Positions 1 through 5,250 of a stretch of 5,650 nucleotides of DNA are shown here, one piece after another. The translations under genes and the position numbers were made by a program. Source of the stretch: Deltaproteobacteria bacterium (lineage in GTDB: Bacteria; SAR324; NAC60-12); contig DPLM01000251.1 of assembly GCA_003541985.1 (NCBI GenBank), positions 1-5,650 of the forward strand, written 5' to 3'. How positions within the stretch are numbered: position 1 is the stretch's first letter; each line of letters opens with the position of its first letter. The notes under the pieces are model-generated. The model was not told where the DNA came from. It made no database searches and saw only the letters and a program-made list of their open reading frames with translations.

Positions 1-53
1 CCCTGGACCACCTGATTAAAAGTCAGATGCTCTACCAACTGAGCTATCAGCCC
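1..53 (-). tRNA. tRNA-Lys (anticodon TTT), 3' part cut off by window edge
   Basis: Read on the minus strand, the first 53 bases of a tRNA are present. They are the acceptor 5' strand GGGCTGA (53 to 47), T8-A9, the D arm GCTC-AGTTGGTA-GAGC, the anticodon arm TCTGA-CTTTTAA-TCAGG, a five-base variable loop TGGTC, and the 5' strand of the T stem, CAGGG, which ends exactly at base 1. The anticodon is TTT (bases 20 to 18), so it decodes AAA/AAG lysine codons. The T loop, the acceptor 3' strand and any encoded CCA lie outside the window. The D stem pairs perfectly; the anticodon stem pairs with a terminal U-G. The gene lies downstream of fliM on the same strand but has its own promoter. Confidence 0.95.
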
Positions 54-65
54 ATCCAAAAAATT

Positions 66-95
66 ATCTTAGTTTAGACTATTCTTTTTTGTCAA
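66..95 (-). promoter_or_regulatory. sigma70-like promoter of tRNA-Lys
   Basis: On the minus strand a perfect -35 hexamer TTGACA (95 to 90) is followed by an 18-bp spacer and TAAGAT (71 to 66; 4 of 6 matches to TATAAT). The predicted start near base 59 lies about six bases before the mature tRNA 5' end, the expected geometry for a tRNA promoter. The -35 begins only five bases beyond the fliM stop codon, so nearly all of the short gap between fliM and the tRNA is promoter. No hairpin terminator is visible between them, so fliM read-through into the tRNA is also possible. Confidence 0.65.
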
Positions 96-99
96 GAAG

Positions 100-1107
100 T
101 TACATCACCAACATTTCATCAACAGCTGGCGGCACATATACCAATTCTTCTACACTGATTGCTTTGTGCCCCTTGTAAGAACCCTGGTAGCCTGAAAACT
201 TTTGCACACCGTTGACGAGTAGACCTATGGGGTGCTGGACTTCATGGTCAAGCGTGATCAGGTCTCCCACCTCTAGATTGAGGAAGTTGCGAACCGACAT
301 CTGGGTTTCCCCCAATTGTGCAACAAGTTCAACATGGGTTTGATTCAGATTTTTCTTGAAACGATTGCTCCAAGTGTTGTCTTTTTCATCTTGTTCGCTT
401 TGGAAACCTGCATTCAAACGGGTCCGAATGGGTTCAATCATAGAGTACGGCACACAGAGCGTAATGGCCATTGGAGCCCGCCCAATTTCCACATCAAATG
501 TAACAACAATCACGATTTCACTGTGAGGAACGATTGCCACGAACTGAGGATTGGTTTCCGCTCGTGTGTAATTGATCTGCACTGGAAAAACTGGACGCCA
601 TGAACTCTGCAGATCTTCTAGGGCACTAACCGTGACCCTTTTAATCATTCTGGCCTCTATCTCTGTAAAATCTCTCCCCTCAGACTTTATCTCCAATTCT
701 CCGTTACCACCAAAAAACAAATCAATCAGGGTGAAGACCAGACGAGTCTCGAGTACCAGAATTGCGTTACCCCGTAATGGCGTCATCCGAAAGAGGTTCA
801 TGGACGAAGGTACCGGAAGTGTCTTCAAGAATTCACCAAACTTGATCAGTTCTGTCGAGCGCACGCTGATATCGACTACCTTGCGCAGTGCATTTGAGAG
901 TGTCAGTCGGAATAGTCGTACAAACCGGTCATGGATGATTTCCAGTGTTGGCATGCGACCACGAATTATCCTGTCTTGAGCGGTAAGGTCAAAGGGGACG
1001 ACTTCCTCCGGGTCGTACTCATCCTCCTCGTCATCCATGTCCATGTCATCACCGGACACCCCGCGCAGCAACGCATCTACCTCGTTTTGTGAAAGAACGG
1101 CTCCCAT
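100..1107 (-). CDS. fliM: Flagellar motor switch protein FliM
   Basis: FliM forms the middle of the cytoplasmic C-ring (switch complex), binds phosphorylated CheY and sets the direction of motor rotation. The 335-residue protein has the full family length. It begins with the CheY-P-binding segment LSQNEVDALL (residues 5-14), followed by a very acidic linker (about 20-35, mostly Asp/Glu). The CheC-like middle domain (about 45-235) contains the hallmark GGNG (133-136). The C-terminal SPOA/FliN-like domain (about 255-325) contains LNLEVGDLITLD (277-287). The ATG at 1107 places the CheY-binding motif at the usual distance from the start; the ribosome site is weak (AAAAGTAAGCT before ATG). Unlike the usual fliL-fliM-fliN order, no other flagellar gene adjoins it. 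It is divergent from rsmB and followed by tRNA-Lys, so it looks monocistronic. Family assignment is near certain; the promoter is unclear. Confidence 0.97.
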   Translation of the reverse strand: MGAVLSQNEVDALLRGVSGDDMDMDDEEDEYDPEEVVPFDLTAQDRIIRGRMPTLEIIHDRFVRLFRLTLSNALRKVVDISVRSTELIKFGEFLKTLPVPSSMNLFRMTPLRGNAILVLETRLVFTLIDLFFGGNGELEIKSEGRDFTEIEARMIKRVTVSALEDLQSSWRPVFPVQINYTRAETNPQFVAIVPHSEIVIVVTFDVEIGRAPMAITLCVPYSMIEPIRTRLNAGFQSEQDEKDNTWSNRFKKNLNQTHVELVAQLGETQMSVRNFLNLEVGDLITLDHEVQHPIGLLVNGVQKFSGYQGSYKGHKAISVEELVYVPPAVDEMLVM

Positions 1108-1120
1108 AGCTTACTTTTAT

Positions 1121-1149
1121 TTGACGTTGAGGGATCTGGGTTCTAAAGT
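1121..1149 (+). promoter_or_regulatory. Candidate sigma70-like promoter of rsmB
   Basis: In the 87-bp gap between divergent fliM and rsmB, TTGACG (1121-1126; 5 of 6 to consensus) and TAAAGT (1144-1149; 4 of 6) are 17 bp apart. The predicted start is near 1156, giving a leader of about 40 bases before the rsmB ATG. The -35 overlaps the untranslated leader expected for fliM on the other strand, so the two transcription units may interfere. The call rests on matches by eye only. Confidence 0.45.
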
Positions 1150-1194
1150 TGCTGTAGAATGATGCAAGTAGCGTTCACACCCTGAGATTTCTTC

Positions 1195-2502
1195 ATGAGT
1201 CATACATCACACAACAGTCCACAATCCCCACAAATGCTGGCTTTGCGAAGTTATCTTCAATTCAAGAAACAAAGAAATTGGCAAGCGATCCGGCGGGCAG
1301 AAATCAGCCCAAGAGAAGATGACCGACTGCAAACACACTTGCTACAGGGAGTGTTACGCCACCATCGCTGGCTCAAGGTTGAGATTCAGGATCGGTGCCG
1401 GCTTCCGTGGTCCAAGCTTCAGGATGTGATAAAAGGAATCCTACTGATTGGAGCGTACGAGCTAATTTTCCTGAGGAGTTCAAAGCAGCACCATGCAATC
1501 CACCACGCTGTTGAATTGGTTCGACTGCATCGTTTGGAAGCTAGAACCGGTCTTGTCAATGCAATCTTGCGCCAATTGCAGAGGGATTTACATTCTGGGC
1601 TATTGAAACCAGTTCAACGTACACTTGCCACCCGGACCTCCCATCCGGATTGGATGGTAGAGCGCTGGATAAAAAACTATGGTTTAGAGGCCACAGAACA
1701 AATTTGTGAAGCAAACAACCTGTTGCCAAATCCAACCTTGGCATCCAACAGAGTTGAGCATGTTGCTTCGCTTCGTCAACAACTCGCAGCCATCAAAATT
1801 GATTGGAAAGCACACCCTATCTTCCCAGAATTAACCGTACTGCAGACAAACCAGGGAGTTTGGAATACAGCGATGGCCAAGGATGGATTGATCTACGCTC
1901 AAGATGCATCCTCTTATGCTTTCTGTAATTCCATCAGGCCTTTTCTGGAAGGGAAAATTCTTGATGTTTGCTCTGCTCCGGGTGGGAAAGGTCTTCAATT
2001 GTCCCCAAACTATCCGGGTCAATTTCTGCTAAATGATGTCTCTTCTTCTCGTTTGAAGAAAATCTACCAAAATTTTCATAGACTCAATCTGTCTGGTCAC
2101 ATGTTACAGTCCGACGGGACCAAGCTGCCTTTCCCAAGCAGATCAATCGATGGTATACTTCTAGACGTCCCTTGTTCTTCAACAGGAACCATCAGGAAGA
2201 ATCCGGACATCAAATGGGTGGCAGATCTGAAGAGTTTGTTGCGACAGACTGAGCTTCAGGGTAGGCTCCTCAAAGAAGCAGCACGAGTTGTAAGAAAAGG
2301 TGGCTGGATTGCGTACTCGACCTGCTCAATGGAACCAGAAGAAACACAGTTACCCTTGCAATTATCTGAGGAACTTGGACTACAGACTATTCCATGGGAA
2401 GAGCTACCTGAGGGCATTGAAGCGACCCAAAAAGGATTTTGGCAATTGCTCCCTTCGGCAAATTGGATGGGCTTTTCTGCGGCAATTTTAGCAAAATCTT
2501 GA
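1195..2502 (+). CDS. rsmB: 16S rRNA (cytosine(967)-C5)-methyltransferase RsmB
   Basis: RsmB (Sun/Fmu) uses S-adenosylmethionine to methylate C5 of C967 in 16S rRNA. The 435 residues match the family length and domain order. A NusB-like RNA-binding domain comes first (about 14-135), then a linker, then the Rossmann-fold methyltransferase (about 225-435). Visible motifs are YAQDASS (234-240), the SAM-binding motif I LDVCSAPGGK (256-265), the acidic residue D281, motif IV LDVPCSSTG (323-331) with C327, NPDIKW (336-341), and motif VI STCS (375-378) with the catalytic nucleophile C377. Both cysteines of the two-cysteine m5C mechanism are present. The usual C-terminal DGFF-type ending is replaced by NWMGFSAA, a small deviation. 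Translation may start at ATG 1195 (only a weak TGAGA ribosome site at 1183-1187) or at Met14 (1234), just before the conserved domain. It is likely transcribed from the promoter at 1121-1149. Confidence 0.95.
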   Translation: MSHTSHNSPQSPQMLALRSYLQFKKQRNWQAIRRAEISPREDDRLQTHLLQGVLRHHRWLKVEIQDRCRLPWSKLQDVIKGILLIGAYELIFLRSSKQHHAIHHAVELVRLHRLEARTGLVNAILRQLQRDLHSGLLKPVQRTLATRTSHPDWMVERWIKNYGLEATEQICEANNLLPNPTLASNRVEHVASLRQQLAAIKIDWKAHPIFPELTVLQTNQGVWNTAMAKDGLIYAQDASSYAFCNSIRPFLEGKILDVCSAPGGKGLQLSPNYPGQFLLNDVSSSRLKKIYQNFHRLNLSGHMLQSDGTKLPFPSRSIDGILLDVPCSSTGTIRKNPDIKWVADLKSLLRQTELQGRLLKEAARVVRKGGWIAYSTCSMEPEETQLPLQLSEELGLQTIPWEELPEGIEATQKGFWQLLPSANWMGFSAAILAKS

Positions 2503-2512
2503 ATTTTGTTTT
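2490..2512 (+). terminator. Possible weak AT-rich terminator at the rsmB stop codon
   Basis: CAAAAT (2492-2497) and ATTTTG (2503-2508) form a perfect six-pair stem around a five-base loop, extendable by a G-U and an A-T pair, and T-rich sequence follows directly (2509-2512). The rsmB TGA (2500-2502) lies mostly within the loop. The stem is almost entirely A-T, so it would be weak and may not stop transcription. It is the only hairpin-plus-T structure I can see after rsmB. Confidence 0.3.
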
Positions 2513-2538
2513 GCATCCCCACAAAAAGATGGTAGAAA
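2511..2538 (+). promoter_or_regulatory. Candidate extended -10 promoter upstream of the dksA-like gene
   Basis: TGG-TAGAAA at 2530-2538 resembles an extended -10 element (TGN before the hexamer, 4 of 6 matches to TATAAT). A poor -35 candidate, TTGCAT (2511-2516), lies 16 bp upstream. If used, transcription would start near 2545 and give a leader of about 90 bases holding the GC hairpin and direct repeats described below. This is weak evidence; read-through from rsmB is the alternative. Confidence 0.25.
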
Positions 2539-2558
2539 TTTTAGCCCCTTTGCACGAC

Positions 2559-2580
2559 TGGCCCAAAATCTGAAGGGCCA
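2559..2580. repeat. GC-rich inverted repeat in the rsmB-dksA gap
   Basis: TGGCCC (2559-2564) and GGGCCA (2575-2580) are perfect inverted copies around a ten-base A-rich centre. No T-run follows on either strand, so it does not look like a standard intrinsic terminator. It could be an operator half-site pair, a leader hairpin or chance. It stands out as the only GC-rich patch in an otherwise AT-rich gap. Confidence 0.5.
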
Positions 2581-2618
2581 TGAATTACATTTCAATTAAA
2601 CCCATTGAATTGCATTTC
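2581..2618 (+). repeat. 13-bp imperfect direct repeat upstream of the dksA-like gene
   Basis: TGAATTACATTTC (2581-2593) recurs as TGAATTGCATTTC (2606-2618), 12 of 13 bases identical and 25 bp apart. Between the copies, TTCAAT (2591-2596) and ATTGAA (2604-2609) form a six-pair inverted repeat that overlaps both. The second copy ends two bases before the ribosome site. A regulator binding tandem sites, or a switchable leader structure, could explain it; chance in AT-rich DNA is also possible. The repeat itself is seen directly; its function is unknown. Confidence 0.55.
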
Positions 2619-2620
2619 TA

Positions 2621-2626
2621 AAGGAG
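2621..2626 (+). promoter_or_regulatory. Strong ribosome binding site of the dksA-like gene
   Basis: AAGGAG lies nine bases before ATG 2636. It is the clearest Shine-Dalgarno sequence in the window and fixes this start codon. The rsmB, fliM and fliR sites are much weaker, suggesting the DksA-like protein is made at a comparatively high level. Confidence 0.85.
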
Positions 2627-2635
2627 AACTCTGAA

Positions 2636-3094
2636 ATGAGAACGGAAGAGCAGGACCTGGACACCCCTGACGAAATAGATAGCGAAGAAGCAATGGCTGC
2701 TGAGGAGATGGAGGAAATCCAGGCAATGCTTATGAGCCAAATGGAGGAAATTGAAGACCGACTCAACGCTACACAAGAAGAGACTGAGTTTGAAGTTGGA
2801 GATGAAGTAGATCACTCCGTAATTTCCCAAGAACAAACTCTCAACAGCTTGATTGAAAGTCGAGAAATCGAACGCCTACAACAAATCAAGGATGCTTTGC
2901 AGAGGATGGATAGCGGTGAATACGGCTGGTGTGAAGAAACCGGACAGTGGATTGGCAAAAAACGACTGATGGCCCTTCCGTTTACCCGACTTAGCCTTGA
3001 AGCACAAATGGAGCAGGAACGACGTGCAAACAGAAATCGTGGAGTCGGTGGATTCAGTGAAGATACTAACTACGCTGGGAACTACCGAGACTAA
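2636..3094 (+). CDS. dksA: DksA/TraR-family transcription regulator lacking the zinc-binding cysteines
   Basis: DksA enters the secondary channel of RNA polymerase and, with ppGpp, represses or activates many promoters. The 152-residue protein has the expected plan: an acidic N-terminal extension (about 1-30, rich in Asp/Glu), two coiled-coil helices (about 20-50 and 64-95) joined by a tip, then the C4 zinc-finger region with GEYGWCEETGQWIG (94-107) and a C-terminal helix (to about 131). Aligned by eye with E. coli DksA, the four zinc ligands are C99, T102, S120 and A123, so three of four are lost while their spacing is kept. Such cysteine-poor forms are known among alphaproteobacterial DksA proteins, and partly so in Pseudomonas DksA2. 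The tip reads D56-E-V-D59-H-S61, keeping both aspartates of DxxDxA but with Ser for Ala. fliR starts 19 bp after the stop. Family assignment is strong; being the true functional DksA rather than a paralogue is unproven. Confidence 0.88.
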   Translation: MRTEEQDLDTPDEIDSEEAMAAEEMEEIQAMLMSQMEEIEDRLNATQEETEFEVGDEVDHSVISQEQTLNSLIESREIERLQQIKDALQRMDSGEYGWCEETGQWIGKKRLMALPFTRLSLEAQMEQERRANRNRGVGGFSEDTNYAGNYRD

Positions 3095-3113
3095 TTAGAA
3101 TTCAGGCGCCAGC

Positions 3114-3899
3114 ATGGCAAATCTGCTAAGCTATGATGCTTCGCAACTGTTAGTTTTCCTGCTTGTATTGATCAGAGTTGGTGGGGTTTTGACAACTGCA
3201 CCAATTTTTGGTAGTTCTAATATTCCTGCTCAAATCAAAATTGTTGCCATTCTGATTTTCTCCCTGATTTTAAATCCTTTTTTACCCTCCCCTACTATTC
3301 TTCCTGAGCAAATTCATCATTTTTTGATGCTAGTTTTTAGCGAGCTATTAATTGGGGTGACTCTTGGGCTAATTGGTAAGATTCTGTTTGCTGCTGTGGA
3401 GTTTGCAGGGGCAATGACCGGCTTCCAGATGGGGTTGAGCATTGCGAATGTCTTCGATCCTGCTTCAATGCAGCAAATCTCATTGCTTTCTAAACTAGAG
3501 ACCTTGATTGCTTCACTAGTATTCCTTAGCTTGGACGGCCCGATACTGGTCATTCAAGCAATGGTGAGAAGCTACAAATTGATCCCAGTGGGGCAGGCCA
3601 CCATGGGGAATGACCTGGCCAGTTTGATGATTCAGCTAAGTTCCGGGATCTTCTCCATTGGTTTTCAGTTAGGTGCTCCCCTCATTATAGCGCTCCTGAT
3701 AACAAACTTGATATTGGGGCTACTTTCCCGATCTGTTCCTCAGATCCAGATCTTTGTTGTGGGGTTTCCACTAACCTTGATGATGGGATTTATTTTCCTG
3801 CTCTTGGGGATGCCTTTCATGGTTCAGGCGATCCGAATCATGTTTGGACTATATGATGATCAAATGTTAGATGCTATACAAAAGTTGAGCTTGCCGTAA
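3114..3899 (+). CDS. fliR: Flagellar biosynthesis protein FliR
   Basis: FliR, with FliP and FliQ, forms the inner-membrane export gate of the flagellar type III secretion apparatus at the base of the motor. The 261-residue length is typical. The protein is very hydrophobic, with membrane segments around 10-30, 40-58, 68-92, 126-147, 178-203 and 213-238. Family signatures are TAPIFGSSNIPAQIKI (28-43), GFQMGLSIANVFDP (103-116) and VPQIQIFVVGFPL (208-220). The short charged C-terminus (YDDQMLD) is also usual. The start at ATG 3114 has only a poor ribosome site (AGG at 3104-3106) and follows the dksA-like stop by 19 bp, so cotranscription and perhaps translational coupling are likely. fliP, fliQ and flhB, its normal neighbours, are absent here. 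A virulence-type SctT homologue is less likely because of the flagellar fliM nearby and the close match to FliR motifs. Confidence 0.95.
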   Translation: MANLLSYDASQLLVFLLVLIRVGGVLTTAPIFGSSNIPAQIKIVAILIFSLILNPFLPSPTILPEQIHHFLMLVFSELLIGVTLGLIGKILFAAVEFAGAMTGFQMGLSIANVFDPASMQQISLLSKLETLIASLVFLSLDGPILVIQAMVRSYKLIPVGQATMGNDLASLMIQLSSGIFSIGFQLGAPLIIALLITNLILGLLSRSVPQIQIFVVGFPLTLMMGFIFLLLGMPFMVQAIRIMFGLYDDQMLDAIQKLSLP

Positions 3900-3900
3900 T

Positions 3901-4806
3901 TTAATTGCCCTTCACGCCCTGAGGTAGATTGACTTGAAGAACAGGTACCTCCTCACCCAAATACAACCGGCACTTCTCATTAGAAAGCTGCTCTGCCAAT
4001 TCTAATAACAGGCCTTCTTTCAGACCGATACGGGAGATGACCACTTGTTCTGGTTTCCAAATCTCGATCAGTCTTGAGAAGATAGAAGCTGAACTGGTCT
4101 TCGCCTTTTTCAGAGGCAAGAACTGATATTCAAAAATGCTTCGTCCCGGCTCATGAGCCCCAAATATCCCCTCAGAGACGAGTCGTTCTGCCCACTCTCG
4201 GGCACTTCCACCTGATACCAGCAACTGACGTTGGTTCAGACTTACCTTTGCAAAGGTTTCTTCAAGAGCATCAAAGCTTGATAAATTTGGCCTTTTCCCA
4301 GCACGCAAGACACCTAGTGGCAAGCTGTCTTGCCATAGCAGTTGAGCATCTTGTTCCAAGGACAACTCCAAGCTTCCTCCACCCAAATCGGCGTGCAGTA
4401 TTGTACCAGACAACTCAGGCCACTGTTGTCGGAAGAGATGGTGAATCAATTTTGCTTCTTCCAACCCGGTCAAAACTCGAATTTGAAAACCATGTTTTGC
4501 TAATTCTTGATGGACTTCAACTCGATTTTTAGCTTCTCGGAAAGCGCTTGTCGCAGAAATAGACCAAGGGGTATCTTGCGGAAGTGCGGTTTGGAAAGAT
4601 TGGAGGACTTGTTGTAGTGTAAAAATTTGAGCAGCTGAGATGGATTGCGCTCGGAAAACTGATGCACCAAGGCTTAGAAAAGATCGCCAACGCTGCTGAA
4701 TATGCAGATGTCTTTCACAATTTAAATTGCCAAGAACCATCCGTACAGCTTTGCTACCAATGTCGACGGCTGCCAATTGCTGAACTGGAGAAGTTGGCCT
4801 CAACAT
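3901..4806 (-). CDS. Short Ppx/GppA-family phosphatase (exopolyphosphatase / pppGpp phosphohydrolase-like)
   Basis: Proteins of this ASKHA-fold family remove terminal phosphates from polyphosphate (Ppx) or convert pppGpp to ppGpp (GppA). At 301 residues this is the two-subdomain core only, without the C-terminal HD-like domain of E. coli Ppx and GppA, as in other short family members. Motifs in order are the phosphate-1 loop AVDIGSKAVRMVL (13-25), ATSAFREAKN (85-94), LTGLEEAKLI (112-121) carrying the expected catalytic glutamate, the phosphate-2 loop ADLGGGSLEL (139-148), SLPLGVLR (161-168), VSGGSA (197-202) and GLKEGLLLE (261-269). The first loop normally reads DIGSNS; here Asn-Ser is Lys-Ala, which may alter substrate handling. 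A ribosome site GGAGA (4821 to 4817) lies ten bases before the ATG. It follows the HIT gene by 36 bp and is probably the last gene of that operon. Ppx versus GppA activity cannot be decided from sequence. Confidence 0.87.
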   Translation of the reverse strand: MLRPTSPVQQLAAVDIGSKAVRMVLGNLNCERHLHIQQRWRSFLSLGASVFRAQSISAAQIFTLQQVLQSFQTALPQDTPWSISATSAFREAKNRVEVHQELAKHGFQIRVLTGLEEAKLIHHLFRQQWPELSGTILHADLGGGSLELSLEQDAQLLWQDSLPLGVLRAGKRPNLSSFDALEETFAKVSLNQRQLLVSGGSAREWAERLVSEGIFGAHEPGRSIFEYQFLPLKKAKTSSASIFSRLIEIWKPEQVVISRIGLKEGLLLELAEQLSNEKCRLYLGEEVPVLQVNLPQGVKGN

Positions 4807-4816
4807 TTACCGTTTT

Positions 4817-4821
4817 TCTCC
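4817..4821 (-). promoter_or_regulatory. Ribosome binding site of the Ppx/GppA-like gene
   Basis: On the minus strand GGAGA lies ten bases before ATG 4806, within the 36-bp gap after the HIT gene. It supports this start codon over the next in-frame Met (residue 23), which would remove the phosphate-1 loop. Confidence 0.6.
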
Positions 4822-4842
4822 AATAGCGTTGATCGCATGCGT

Positions 4843-5247
4843 TCAGCTATCCAGACAGGCTCGTACGCGGGCTCCTACCTTCGCCATTTGCCCATCATCA
4901 TATTTCTCTAGGTTGGGGACTCGCAGACCATCTGGACGAGGGATGATGTGAAAATGAACATGGGGGACTTCCTGGCCTGCATCTGGTCCATTGTTAAGCT
5001 GAATATTGTAATCAGCTCCTCCATATGCCTTGCAAAGCGCTTTGGACACCCTCTGCATGGTATGCATCAGACTAAGTGCTTCTGTTTCAGAAAGTTCTTC
5101 AAATCGAGCTACTTCGCGTTTCGGGATCACCAGCGTGTGTCCCTCAGTAAAAGGGGAGATATCGAGAAAGCAGATCTCATTGTCTGTTTCATCAATCTTT
5201 TCACAAGGCAACTCACCTTGAATGATACGGCTGAAAATTGATGCCAT
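4843..5247 (-). CDS. HIT-family nucleotide-binding hydrolase
   Basis: HIT proteins are small, usually dimeric enzymes that hydrolyse or transfer nucleotides, for example adenosine phosphoramidates (HinT) or dinucleoside polyphosphates such as Ap4A. The 134 residues form one complete HIT domain. The N-terminus ASIFSRIIQGELPCEKI (2-18) is typical of the bacterial Hit/HinT group. The segment FLDISPFTEGHTLVIPKR (27-44) carries the nucleotide-binding His37, LNNGPDAGQEVPHVHFHIIPR (84-104) follows, and the histidine triad is H96, H98 and H100, with H98 the expected catalytic nucleophile. All family key residues are present. The ATG lies three bases after the stop codon of the upstream histidine phosphatase gene and has no strong ribosome site, which suggests translational coupling. 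The true substrate is unknown; the HVHFHIIPR ending resembles the general Hit group more than E. coli HinT (HIHMHLLGG). Confidence 0.93.
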   Translation of the reverse strand: MASIFSRIIQGELPCEKIDETDNEICFLDISPFTEGHTLVIPKREVARFEELSETEALSLMHTMQRVSKALCKAYGGADYNIQLNNGPDAGQEVPHVHFHIIPRPDGLRVPNLEKYDDGQMAKVGARVRACLDS

Positions 5248-5250
5248 TGA

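Noticed and set aside
316..979. Two open frames on the plus strand (316-603 and 572-979) opposite fliM
   Set aside because: They lie wholly antisense to a clear full-length FliM, overlap each other in different frames, show no family motifs, and have no credible ribosome sites. They are shadows of fliM codon use.
1144..1150. FliA (sigma28) -35-like TAAAGTT upstream of rsmB
   Set aside because: No GCCGATAA-like -10 follows at the required spacing, and the element points toward rsmB, not toward the flagellar gene.
2559..2580. Intrinsic terminator call for the TGGCCC/GGGCCA hairpin
   Set aside because: The stem is only six pairs, the loop is ten bases, and no T-run follows on either strand. 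It is listed as an inverted repeat instead.
2618..2836. Minus-strand frame opposite the start of the dksA-like gene
   Set aside because: Its hydrophobic appearance comes from reading the Glu-rich coding strand backwards. There is no start context, and it covers the strong ribosome site of the real gene.
4948..5241. Plus-strand open frames opposite the HIT gene (4948-5241 and 5030-5221)
   Set aside because: They are antisense to a complete HIT domain with all catalytic residues, and their translations resemble no known protein pattern.
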